Source of the DNA: Bradyrhizobium sp. U87765 SZCCT0048
Lineage (GTDB): Bacteria > Pseudomonadota > Alphaproteobacteria > Rhizobiales > Xanthobacteraceae
Direction of reading: 5' to 3'
Assembly (NCBI RefSeq): GCF_018131225.1
Contig: NZ_JAFCMM010000001.1
Coordinates: 806,001 to 870,000, forward strand
Length of the DNA: 64,000 nt
Shown here in pieces: positions 28,301 to 33,918 of the stretch (position 1 is the stretch's first letter; every line of letters begins with the position of its first letter). A program made the position numbers and the translations under genes. The notes under the pieces are model-generated. The model had not been told where the DNA came from, searched no databases, and saw only the letters and a program-made list of their open reading frames with translations.

Positions 28301-29428
28301 GACCGATGTCGTCGACAGCAGGATGCCGTCCTGCGTCACCGCGCGCCCCGCCAGGGTGATGTCGCCCTGCTGCGACAGGACGAGGCCCGTATTGGTCACG
28401 CGGCCGCTGGCGCTGCCGATGCCGATCAGCGGCGCGATCTCGCTGCCGCGGGTGGTCGAGAACTGGTTGACGTCGGTGGCGTAGCCGCGACGCAGGACGA
28501 AGTCGTCGCCCGCCGCGAGAATGGCCTGCCCCTTCAGGGTGGAGATGCTGCCGGCATTCTCGACCTGCGAGCCGATCATCAGCACGTAGCCGCCGCCCGC
28601 GGTCACCGAGGATGGCGCGGCGGTGGAAATCGAGGCGCCCGCCTCGACGACCACCTTGCCGCCCGCGGCGGTGAAGCTCGGCGTATAGGTGGAGCCGGTC
28701 AGTTTCGAATAGATGCCATTGTCGAGGAACTGACGGTCGGTGATGCCGGCGGTGGATGCGATCAGCGAACCAACATTGATCTGGCTGTTGCCGCCGAAGA
28801 TGATGCCGTTCTGGTTGATGACATAGACCTGACCGTCGGCCTTGATGTTGCCGAGGATCTGGCCCGGACCGGTCGTCGCGTCGACGCGGTTGAGCGCCAC
28901 CCAGTTGCCGTTGCCACGCTGGTCGAACGTCAGCGTGGTCTGCGCTCCGACATTGAAGGTCTTCCAGTTGAGGATCGCCTGCTGCGCGGTCTGGCGAATG
29001 CCGACCTGGGTCTGGCCGCCGGCGTCGACGCTCTGGGTCGGCGCGTCGGCGCCGGTCCAGCCCGCCGGTGCATTCGGCAACAGGCCGCCGGCGCCGAGGC
29101 CGTTGCGCACCGCGACGGGCGCCGTGGTCGATACCTGCGCCGCAGCGGCGGCCGCGCGCGCCGCCGCCTGGGCATTCGACATCTCCTGCACGGCGCGGAT
29201 CGCGCGCACCATCGACTGCTGCGCCGCCGCGGTCGATTGCCGCGCGGCCTGCGCCGCCGCTTCCGAGGCCGCCGCTGGAACAGGCCCGGCGCCACCGCCG
29301 CCGCCCACGCCGCCCAGCGTCGCGGCCAGCGCGCCGCCCCCCGCCGTCAGGAGCGCGACAAGGCTCGTGCCCGCCAGCAACGCGTAGCGCACCGAACGAT
29401 GCGTGCGGACGGTGGTCGGACGAAACAT
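16391..29428 (-). CDS. giant filamentous-haemagglutinin-type exoprotein (TpsA, DUF3739-like C-terminus)
   Basis: A 4345-residue surface or secreted protein. It starts with a signal peptide (to about residue 36), then an unusual Gly- and Ala-rich segment (about 40-105). A two-partner-secretion haemagglutination domain spans roughly 130-290, with NWKTFNVG near 152 and NQNGIIFGG near 209. A very long beta-helix-like region of Gly/Ala/Thr/Asn repeats follows. Around 4055-4230 is a block resembling DUF3739 (YGGDLTMFGGSG, GDINAGRGSKTT, LIAPLGTIDAGEAGI), and the tail is Gln/Thr-rich, ending in a charged segment. Only two cysteines were noticed, close together near residue 2190. AAGGAG precedes the ATG. 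It lies downstream of FecR, ECF sigma and STN genes on the same strand and is probably their target. No TpsB transporter gene is in the window. Confidence 0.92.
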   Translation of the reverse strand: MFRPTTVRTHRSVRYALLAGTSLVALLTAGGGALAATLGGVGGGGGAGPVPAAASEAAAQAARQSTAAAQQSMVRAIRAVQEMSNAQAAARAAAAAAQVSTTAPVAVRNGLGAGGLLPNAPAGWTGADAPTQSVDAGGQTQVGIRQTAQQAILNWKTFNVGAQTTLTFDQRGNGNWVALNRVDATTGPGQILGNIKADGQVYVINQNGIIFGGNSQINVGSLIASTAGITDRQFLDNGIYSKLTGSTYTPSFTAAGGKVVVEAGASISTAAPSSVTAGGGYVLMIGSQVENAGSISTLKGQAILAAGDDFVLRRGYATDVNQFSTTRGSEIAPLIGIGSASGRVTNTGLVLSQQGDITLAGRAVTQDGILLSTTSVNQRGTIHLLNALSDGNGSVTLTGRSVSAILPELASRDTALNSQRDALIAASGMNPGALGQFDNLAKLADRLDQSRVEIVTGGVANFQNGSLTMAQGGQIAVSAGKRVFVENGAFLDVSGVQGVVLPMSANQVRVNVQGNELRDSPVNRDSGVLLSRNVWIDVRDLVYVPAGTGGYAGDRYYTRGGLLEVGGYLANAAHTIGEWTAVGGSITLAAPEVVAQRGATFNISGGSVSYDGGWIFSTSLLGADGRIYRVEDAPADMKFIAPAGGFVRTHMVQGKVIDRLTEIWTSPLDRSTTGRYEAGYTVGRDAGRLNLSTPTAVFEAEILADVVTGERQSSARAANVADGFKQVQNAAPQAGTLGLGRFDVTKTTESAFYASQVRFGDVAAITAGMSAADALPLARTGTAWFDAGRLNAMRLGGLAVGSADTITIDRALALADGGSVTLNAPVVDIKADVTARGGSLTVDNYFKGNIAGGRGFGEVLLKNGTASFTVHDGATLDLRGIWVNAQGRSSADAGQALINGGSVTLRSTHDITVERGSAIDVSSGGAVLSDGKFRGGRGGDVTLIAGQTNPLNPQADGLLTLDGDIRAYGVSGGGTLRVESGSAIAIGGRILKTDGVLGAGEKAPVDLVLLREYQVKAGEVLPADYSYPTTVFLPGDRITAAANFTNVRLAADWTPPYPTAGASYFVKTGSGQQFQYWPRATNYPRPVIPAGTVITIPQYQVAAIAGYILPGDVFPDGLGSLTPVTRTIPVGTLAPTDVTFAAGTRIAAGAVLQRDASIKPILQIGTPLFQTGFSTYDINGRRGLVVADGARIDGAMPVYRLKDGAFDVATGADPTRALDVWTPPAWIEDARNARLTQRAGASVTLRAATGEGATELASGLIDVRAGAAIVVDAGQSINLRGVDFTVDGMLVAPNGTISLTQPTSSLVPEIGGKAGLIWIGEHAVLDVAARAVTATDMRGRTYGVVADGGSIQIGGALDWDQNGQTLTPTSFVVIRPGALLDASGTSAVLGTPVVGFQASVPLAVASNGGSIVVKSGHGLYLDGTLRATAGGSNAAGGTLALALETPNYPSQTLSGDVLRHREIVIANIQGDSAIAGAASKADARASLVTGTARVGADRIRAGGFDNLSVLVDGILSFDGDVALGMRQSLRLYAGAYAVTDAADAAARVSLSAPYVRLAGATRGGREHFTLPAVRWESGYGKPTDTPSNAVFGVTADLIDVRDFVAFGVRQVMDIETREYTVDRRGFALVDLLSRGDIRMLGAIRTDISTRLQSSANIALTAQQIYPATGAFGIITAGYIGEEGKIRAGSVLDIRRYGAVTPEMPNSVFGSLSLAAGTINQGGVVRAPLGTLQFATNSNDAQIDVIHFLPGSITSVSSAGLTMPYGGTRDGLTYTYNGAAAKLFGAGKMGTISLRVLHVDAPAGAILDLSGGGELTGAGFVSGRGGSVDVLTTPFINSNPAYKYSASGNEVYAIVPGRAGLYAPTGQEAGYGEPGIGRQITIPDGVPGLAAGTYTLMPSTYALLPGAYRVEIGGRVLPGGSVAATGNGSYVASASLSIANTTIRSSLPSLVTVTPGNIVRTHSSYNEMGYNAFVLADAVRVGVPRAAMTIDARLLNLELQKPRTADSRAQLIFDGDLRIRAAVDSNGFDGIVQLLGVNEILATGQNATPGMSGSSVSADEINKLNAPRLVLNGAIGVDYGQNGRVVTIETSPMDTIVRSGARLVAGEIFLASRGRPWREEIGRVTIEEGASLSTIGRGRGSFNSRDGYVFVANGVLMLSNGAINLMQAETRPNSGDEVEISIGACVTAGCGGVTTLVSEGTIAAATIGSFAMAGNVSYGTRNLVLGLSAINLGDDAALSAAAAAGRLPAGLALNQNVLSHLLAGNTATGAPALETLALNARNSVNVFGNVTLDASRIGRLVLGTPAIYGYGGSSDVATIRAGEFVWTGLAVAPGAAMPDTLGDGRLNIAANRIVFGYGPNTQPGNQVVDNRIALGFTDVTFTASEYVTSTNKSTLSVYHRQGEYVAGAGYQYSGGNLTVATPLLTGAAGSGNTITAGGDIRIIGSGGAAVPATALGAQLKLAGANILIDSSVVLPSGHFTVNASGDIVLGGNARLDLAGRAVPMFDITKYSWGGDLILSSSAGNIRQEAGSTIDVSAERNRAGTITVTALGNGAGRVELAGALRGTASGRYDAGGTLVPYDAADVTVQAQVLPDFAGLNARLNDGGVFGARRFQIKQGDVVVGNEVRARNVEIVADGGSLTVNGTIDASGVQVGSIRLVAMGDLTVNGLLDAHGTGMRFDSYGKIIDAPNRASVDLTTRQGTLTLTSNAAVDLRVGTEVASGTGPRQNDGAARGTLTLNAPRLGGSGVPAGTRGVDGANDVAVNVQGTPPVRGARTVAVNAFRVYDDAPLATAPEVTGNRPQEITQGYLDAIDTDSAAFIDAALANGALSARLGGLGNYRLRPGVEVVSKVSAANPNGDLTVAGDLDLSGYRYGPNANRLDAGLRGFGEPGAIAIRAVGNLNIRGSINDGFTPPPATTGDNGWVLDPGILPYGGDLTLPIAVTLDAGTVFRKGVTLNYDLPVGAANGLPAGTVLPVRATLTSTLLLSAGTVVDATIYDASGAVAFAKGTVLTGVVTLSAGMQLDAGTVLRGAASFGALTWPKGVPLPADLTAAVPLALAAGSLIPSMTDVKLVGSQRVELRPRTGDRQSQNWAIAPMLGAGATSWDMQFTAGADLGSADVRARNPLGKGDIILADTHYASRTASGGIVMNLNMAGALAILAKWGADYPNLSVNDLVGKSESQLIALLGASSWDDLELPGFWDPAAGHFDLGLTMQGVNAVVDLNGLPPGITSRSDLLFKTRLELATLYGDPKYTWNDFGLPPDFGDYGQGNLSTINMPPTTTYASPSFSVIRTGTGNLSLAAAGNIRMDSLYGVYTAGTATAVDAAYNRARGLLPDGTLLGAASADYASATAIYQAWYPDQGGNVLIAAGGNLTGNIYGQSWRQTPSTVVTGNWLWRQGTGTTAVDTPIPTSWWINFGTYVPNTAIADGNQARLPDVAGFTGIGALGGGNIAIRVGGDAGAIDLRGGQGSLRTGQERSQGLMVAVGSTGRVGADGSLSLTGGGDIDIRIAGALNPNLTLSDVGEKHALAGALVDLRGALHVTTQSVGGIKLAYGAYVDKFDPRGLDPFTATASDAHSGFTLVPGDAVMTIDTRGDLVLGGAGDPGRTLSPNNGSYAAGGVSYGGGGESWFSLWTEHTAINLMSAGGNLTPTTSLMERDSIRAASLNTDQNMVDGTVVYPAILRAAALNGSIFYGASAAPSLRYDNQPYPFVTLAPSRYGTLEMLAGNSIYGGQYGFSLSGTGVPMPTPFNPAFAGRDVDVFGRSLVTNASFTGSIDQVGNVMPLSLFVFGPNTSVTPIGRAADADPVRFYARSGDISGLYTGEVLSFSGGLSIWYSASAPLMVRAGRDIVGAGLAPGATRDSYYGGTSRGNLIVHSNPNDVSVISAGRDIVNANFDIAGPGAIEISAGRNLYQADKGAITSIGPLATGDTRRGASVAMLAGVGASGPNYDGFAARYLDPANLSSSGVPLADQPGKVAKTYERELAVWLGERYGFAGTDVEARAYFAGLPPEQRQIFLRSVYFAELTAGGREHNDEGGQRHGSYLRGRQAIAVLFPEMAAYGGDLTMFGGSGIRTLSGGDIQILAPGGRAVIGIEGLVPPASSGLITQGAGNIQIYGQDSILLGLSRIMTTFGGNIIAWSATGDINAGRGSKTTTVYTPPKRVYDKYGRAMLSPQVPSSGAGIATLNPIPEVPPGDIDLIAPLGTIDAGEAGIRVSGNVTLAALQILNAANIQVQGNSSGIPTVQAPNLSMALSASNATAATQQTQAPSQSGGNTQASIIMVEVLGYGGGGDQTAPEQSEKDKKRTLDQRQSYDPNSMFQIVGGGTLSEEQKNKLTDSERSMMSVAR

Positions 29429-29776
29429 GGGAGCTCCTTACGGCAACAGGCGCATGCAGGACGCACAGCGGGTCCCGCCTGACGGGATCATCGAACGCCG
29501 GCTCGCCGACCGGGCCTGGCGGTCCCGCGCGCATGGATCCGGCTCGCGCGACGTGTGCCGAGGTGCTCGGCACACGATGCAGGAGACGAAAGACACTCCA
29601 GCCACGAAGCAGCCCCAGGCATCCGAAGCCATCCGCCCATCGGCAAACGGCCATCCGGAAACCAGGCGTTCATACCTGGGTGACGGGAGTACGGGCCCGA
29701 ACCCCCACGGGTTTTTTGTGAAACTTTCGTGTCAGGCGACGCCGCGTGGCGCGGCGCCCTGATGCCGCAGCCTTCG
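29429..29776 (-). other. 348-nt leader between FecR and the giant exoprotein gene
   Basis: No convincing gene is present. The stretch probably contains the promoter and a long 5' leader of the exoprotein gene. AACCC-CCAC-GGGTT followed by TTTT (around 29699-29716) would be a terminator-like hairpin on the plus strand only. No recognised FecI-type promoter was found, but the sigma factor's target sequence is unknown. Confidence 0.5.
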
Positions 29777-30784
29777 TCAACTCAGCAGAACAATGCCGCC
29801 CGGCAGCGCACGCATCCTGGCGCCAAAGGCCTGTTCGATCTGGGTGAGGATGTCATCGAGCCGGCTGATGCGGAAGCGCCCACTGACCGGCGCACGGCCC
29901 AGCGCGGCGCTGGTCACGATGATGCGCCCGGCGCGATAGCGGTTGACCTCGGTCACCACTTCGCTCAGCGGCGTCGCCCTGAAGATCAGCACCCCGTCGT
30001 GCCAGGCCGACATGACGTCGATGTCGACCGACCTGACCTGCATCTCGCCCTGGGCGTCATAACGCAGTTGCTGCCCCGCCATGACCGTGGCCCTGTCGCC
30101 GCCACGCGCGACACGCAGTTCGCCGCGCAGGCAGGTGGCGCAGACCGACGCTCCGTCGTCATGCTGCAGGTATCGGACATCGAAGCGGGCCGCGGTCGCG
30201 GTCATCTCGCTGTCGGCCGCCTCAACGATCAGCGTCCGCCCCTGCCGCGCCGTCGCGAACGATGCCTCGCCGGCAATCAGCTTGAGGCGCTCGCCCCCCT
30301 CGTCAGACGATTGACGCGCGATGCTGGTGCGCGTGTTCAGCCGGATCGACACATTGTCGGAGACGGCTACATTGCGCTGCTCGCCGGCGCCGGTCCGATA
30401 GTCCGCCGACAGCTCGGTCAGGGACGGCCACAGCTCGAGCGGTGGCCGGGCCGCGACATAGACGCCGGCGGCCACCGAAGCGGCCACCAATCCCCCGCCG
30501 ACGAAGGCACGCCGGCTCATCGGGCCGATCCGGCGCGCCGCATTGTCCTGCAGCCGGCTGCCCGTATCGCGGCGGCGCAGTGTCTCGCCGGCCTTGCCGA
30601 GGTCGCGCCACAACAGGCTCGCCGCGGCGAAAGCGGCGGCGTGTTCGGGGCTTTTGTCCCGCCATTGCCTGAGCTCGTCGGCATCGGCCATGGTGGCTGC
30701 GCCGGACGTCAGCCGCCGGACCCAGCCGACCGCCTCTTTCCTGAGAGGATCGAGCTCCAGATCGTCGTGATCACCGGCAGCCAT
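29777..30784 (-). CDS. FecR-family anti-sigma factor / signal transducer
   Basis: A 335-residue protein. Residues 11-55 match the cytoplasmic sigma-binding region of FecR proteins (DPLRKEAVGWVRRLTSG, then WRDKSPEHAAAFAAA, the DUF4880 type). A single hydrophobic segment at about 93-112 is preceded by the Tat-like SRRAFV at 90-95. The periplasmic FecR domain follows (VSDNVSIRLNTRTSI, LKLIAGEASFAT, RGELRV, VMAGQQLRYDA). Residues about 269-335 look like the STN-like C-terminal domain that contacts a signalling partner (RATPLSEVVTEVNRY, GRFRISRLDDILTQIEQAF). The ATG at 30784 is preferred to upstream starts because GGGG lies 7 nt before it and it fits the family N-terminus. It follows the ECF sigma gene by 117 nt. 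Confidence 0.9.
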   Translation of the reverse strand: MAAGDHDDLELDPLRKEAVGWVRRLTSGAATMADADELRQWRDKSPEHAAAFAAASLLWRDLGKAGETLRRRDTGSRLQDNAARRIGPMSRRAFVGGGLVAASVAAGVYVAARPPLELWPSLTELSADYRTGAGEQRNVAVSDNVSIRLNTRTSIARQSSDEGGERLKLIAGEASFATARQGRTLIVEAADSEMTATAARFDVRYLQHDDGASVCATCLRGELRVARGGDRATVMAGQQLRYDAQGEMQVRSVDIDVMSAWHDGVLIFRATPLSEVVTEVNRYRAGRIIVTSAALGRAPVSGRFRISRLDDILTQIEQAFGARMRALPGGIVLLS

Positions 30785-30901
30785 GGTCAATCCCCGCTGC
30801 AGCATGATTGCCCGTCTGCCCTCTCCACGACAAAACTCCGCCACCGGGCCCGACAAACGCCCTCAATGAAGAGACATCTTTCAGCGATCGTTTCCGCATC
30901 G

Positions 30902-31417
30902 TCATTCGCCAAATTTGTCGCGACGGGCGAGGCAATATTCCTGCGCCCGCTGCAACTCCTTCTCGACGAGGCTGACCGAGATCCCGAACTTCTTCGCAAT
31001 GTCGGCGCGAGGCATGCGGTCGAGGCGGGCCGCAAGCAGAATATCGCGCTGCCGGGCGGGAAGCTCGAGAAGAATGGCTTCCAGCAGCTTGAGATCCGAG
31101 CGCATCTCGACGACGTTGGACGGCACCGGAGCGTCGTCGGCGATCTCCAGCAGGCCATCGACCTCCGCCGCACTCAGATACCGGGAATTCGCATCGCGCA
31201 TCCGATCGCGTGCGGCATTCATCGCGATCCCGAAAATGTAGTTGGTCGGATTGCGGACATCACCGATGGCATCGACCCGCTCGATCCGGAGCCAGGCGTC
31301 CTGCAGCGCGTCGTGGGCAAGGTCGGGCGACCCGAGGCGCCTGGTCAGGCGCCGCTTGAGATCGTCGTAGCGATCGACCAGATGTCGTCGCACGAGGGCC
31401 AGTGACGCGTCCTTCAT
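30902..31417 (-). CDS. ECF-type RNA polymerase sigma factor (FecI-like)
   Basis: A 171-residue sigma-70-family factor of the extracytoplasmic-function group. Region 2 contains DLAHDALQDAWLRIER and NPTNYIFGIAMNAARDRMR; region 4 contains ELPARQRDILLAARLDRMPRADIAKKFGISVSLVEKELQRAQEYC with its helix-turn-helix. The ATG at 31417 overlaps the stop of the STN-TonB_C gene as ATGA, which supports this start over a longer in-frame one. The order STN, sigma, FecR suggests one transcript and a signalling circuit in which FecR controls this factor. The neighbouring exoprotein gene is the obvious candidate target. Confidence 0.93.
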   Translation of the reverse strand: MKDASLALVRRHLVDRYDDLKRRLTRRLGSPDLAHDALQDAWLRIERVDAIGDVRNPTNYIFGIAMNAARDRMRDANSRYLSAAEVDGLLEIADDAPVPSNVVEMRSDLKLLEAILLELPARQRDILLAARLDRMPRADIAKKFGISVSLVEKELQRAQEYCLARRDKFGE

Positions 31418-32103
31418 CGCACGGTCCGTGCCGGGACCGTCGTGGCCTCGTCGCATCCCATCGTGACGCCGGGCGCCTGTGGCAAGATGACAATCACGAT
31501 CGGTTGCCTCAGGCCCTCCGGCGGCGCAGCTCCGAAACCGAGCTGACTTACGGCGCGCTGAATGGCTTCGTCAACCTCCGCGCTTCCGCCGGAGCCGAAC
31601 TGCTCGTACCGCGTCAAATGGCCGCCGCCATCGATCGATAGCCGCATCGCGATCCGGTAACGGCCGGGACGCGCGAGGTTATCCCGGCACAGCGCCGCGC
31701 GAAGGGCGGCCTGGATACGCCCATAGTAACTGGCGACGAGCGGCGACGCCGACGTCTCCAGCGCGACCGGAGTCGGCGACAGAAGGATGGAGCCGCTTGC
31801 ATGGCGAAAGGCGGCGAGACCCGTGTCGTGCAGGAGAACGGCGAGCGCGGCATCGGCCGACATCGCCCCGCGCACGCCCTTCGACATCCGCCCCGACGCC
31901 AGATTGCTGTTGTAGAGCAGATCCTTGCCTGTCAGCGCGCTATACTGCTCGAGCGCCGACGCCAGCGGCTGCGCTGCAATGTCGAACGTATTCGCGGCCT
32001 CCTGGGCGTAGGCATGGGCACCGAACCACGCGACAACGATCACCAGCCATCGCACGTACCATCCCGAACGCCGTCCCTGCGTCTCCCCGGCCGTCGCCGA
32101 CAC
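31414..32103 (-). CDS. STN-domain protein with TonB-like C-terminal domain
   Basis: A 229-residue exported protein. It has a hydrophobic export signal at about 15-33 (ends HAYAQ). The STN (secretin/TonB N-terminal) domain covers about 38-110: FDIAAQPLASALEQYSALTGKDLLYNSNL is its hallmark. A TonB_C-like domain spans about 124-209 (YYGRIQAALRAAL, YRIAMRLSIDGGGHLTRYEQFGSGGSAEVDEAIQRAVSQLGF). The GTG at 32103 is chosen because AAGGGGGGCGGA lies directly upstream; a longer start at GTG 32160 has no visible binding site. STN domains normally sit at the N-terminus of TonB-dependent receptors and touch FecR. Here the domain is free of any beta-barrel, which is the odd point. The stop overlaps the sigma factor start. 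Confidence 0.82.
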   Translation of the reverse strand: MSATAGETQGRRSGWYVRWLVIVVAWFGAHAYAQEAANTFDIAAQPLASALEQYSALTGKDLLYNSNLASGRMSKGVRGAMSADAALAVLLHDTGLAAFRHASGSILLSPTPVALETSASPLVASYYGRIQAALRAALCRDNLARPGRYRIAMRLSIDGGGHLTRYEQFGSGGSAEVDEAIQRAVSQLGFGAAPPEGLRQPIVIVILPQAPGVTMGCDEATTVPARTVR

Positions 32104-32324
32104 TCCGCCCCCCTTGCCGCGCTGCTGCCAAACCGCGGGCTTATAGGCAAACGAGATCACAGATACATGTCAGCCACGCAGCCGCACATCGACAAGCGCA
32201 GAGTTACGGCACACATCGCGGACTGTCACACCATCATCATCTTCGAGCCGCAGAGCTCCATCGTTGCACGCATTTGATTTTCGATCGCGTACGCTTTCCC
32301 CGTTTCGGGGCAGGATCAGGACAC

Positions 32325-33362
32325 ATGATGATTTACAAGGCCGCCTTTTCGGCCATCCGGATCGCATCCATGGCCATAGCGCTCGCGCCGTGGTCGACCG
32401 CTTCGGCCCAGGCCTTCGACTTCGCCGGATACCAGGCCGTCGACATCGATGCGTTGCTTGACCGGCCACGCCCGACAGGCGTCGAGAACCGCCCGCCTGC
32501 GCGACTGAAGATCGCCGGCACTCTCGCCACCTATGGCGAGCCCTGCGACACCTCACAGATCAAGATCTCGATGGCGGCGGCAGGCATCGAGCAGGCCCGC
32601 ATCGACGCGGTGCCGGTCACGCGCTGCATCAAGCTGCGAACGGCCAAGGGGCACACCGTCTCCCTCGCCATTCAGGACGTGGTCGCGGGCTTCTTGCCTC
32701 AGGAAATACCCCTCGGCGGCCCGATTACCCTGTTCGTGCTGCAGACCTTCGCGAGCGCCGACGGTCCCGGCATGGTGGTGAACGAATTCAAGGCCGGCTC
32801 CTTCGCGCCAAACGACACGCCGCACGCATTCAAACCGCCATCCGCCGGCGACGGGATTCGCGGCGAATGGCGCCGCACGGGCGCCGCCTTCGCATGCGTG
32901 GTGGCAAGTCCGCAGAAACTCTCACCGAGTGAACTCAAGCCAGACGTGCTCGAGAAAGCCTGTCTCCACATCGGCCCGTTCATGATCGGCAGCGACGCAC
33001 GCAAGGTCACATCTGCGCTCGGCGCACCACACCGCGTCGTGCCCCAGCCGAAGAATGCAAATTCGCTCATCTATTTTCTGGAGCAGTCGGAGCGGCACCC
33101 CTACCTTGTCGTCACCGTGCTGAATGAGACCATCGTCGCACTTCAGGTCACAGGCCCGACACCGGCCAAGGACTACAGCTTCAACAACATCAACCTCGGC
33201 GACAGCACCGAGACATTGTCGCAGCAGTTCGGCCCCGCCAGGCAGACCAACGCGAGCAGCGACAAGGATACCGTGGTCTGGTCCTATCGTCCGTGGCCGT
33301 TCTCGTTCGAGGTCAACGCCGGACGCGTGACATCAATCCGGATCGCGGATCCATCGCAGTAA
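32325..33362 (+). CDS. secreted protein of unknown function with two BamE/SmpA-like repeats
   Basis: A 345-residue protein with a clear signal peptide (about 1-30, ends STASAQA). I do not recognise its family. The C-terminal third has two copies of a motif: IGPFMIGSDARKVTSALGAPHRV and INLGDSTETLSQQFGPARQ, resembling the BamE/SmpA/OmlA lipid-barrel fold repeat. Three or four cysteines are in the middle region. No lipobox is evident. It is divergent from the STN-sigma-FecR cluster, with 221 nt between, and may share regulation. A short CCCCG-TTT-CGGGG hairpin ends 14 nt before the ATG and could affect ribosome access. Confidence 0.75.
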   Translation: MMIYKAAFSAIRIASMAIALAPWSTASAQAFDFAGYQAVDIDALLDRPRPTGVENRPPARLKIAGTLATYGEPCDTSQIKISMAAAGIEQARIDAVPVTRCIKLRTAKGHTVSLAIQDVVAGFLPQEIPLGGPITLFVLQTFASADGPGMVVNEFKAGSFAPNDTPHAFKPPSAGDGIRGEWRRTGAAFACVVASPQKLSPSELKPDVLEKACLHIGPFMIGSDARKVTSALGAPHRVVPQPKNANSLIYFLEQSERHPYLVVTVLNETIVALQVTGPTPAKDYSFNNINLGDSTETLSQQFGPARQTNASSDKDTVVWSYRPWPFSFEVNAGRVTSIRIADPSQ

Positions 33363-33401
33363 CAGAGCAGATTGGGGCTTGAGCACAATCGTCGTGCGAG
33401 T

Positions 33402-33475
<74 letters not shown>

Positions 33476-33918
33476 CCAGGTGCCGGCCGAGCTGCTGAAG
33501 CAGCGGGCGGAACGAAGTCCGCAGCGGCACGACGAAGCGTCTGGCGCTCGATATAGAGTGCTCCGCTGCCGCGGTCTACCCCATCGCACTGCCAAATTTG
33601 CGACCGGGGGACGGATTTTTGTGATTATCGCGCTGGCCGTGGAGCCTCGCTGCCTGCCGGATGGACCCGGATGCCCATCATGGTCAACAGGCAGTAAACG
33701 GGATTCGGGACCCGGCACCGCCCTGAAGCTCCGCGACCGGAAATCCTCTTTACCGCCCAATATGTTACCGCAGGGGATTTCGGTTCCACCGGAGAAACCT
33801 TGCACAGGCATGACCGCGATCACGACCGCCCACTGGCAAAGCTTAACAATTTCTCCAAACACCCCCTCCATAGTCGGTGTCCGGATAAGCACAGATTACA
33901 GGCGCGTCAGTCCCGTTC
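33476..33918. other. intergenic region between tRNA-Gln and HerA-like gene
   Basis: About 440 nt with no supported gene. It should contain the tRNA promoter (minus) and the promoter of the HerA-like gene (plus). TTAACA at 33843-33848 followed by CATAGT 20 nt later is too widely spaced to be convincing. No tandem repeat or riboswitch was recognised. Confidence 0.5.

Noticed and set aside
24728..29482. A 1584-residue open frame on the plus strand opposite the exoprotein gene
   Set aside because: It is antisense to an exoprotein with clear domains; its Arg/Ala/Asp-rich translation is the usual mirror of GC-rich coding DNA and shows no motifs or binding site.
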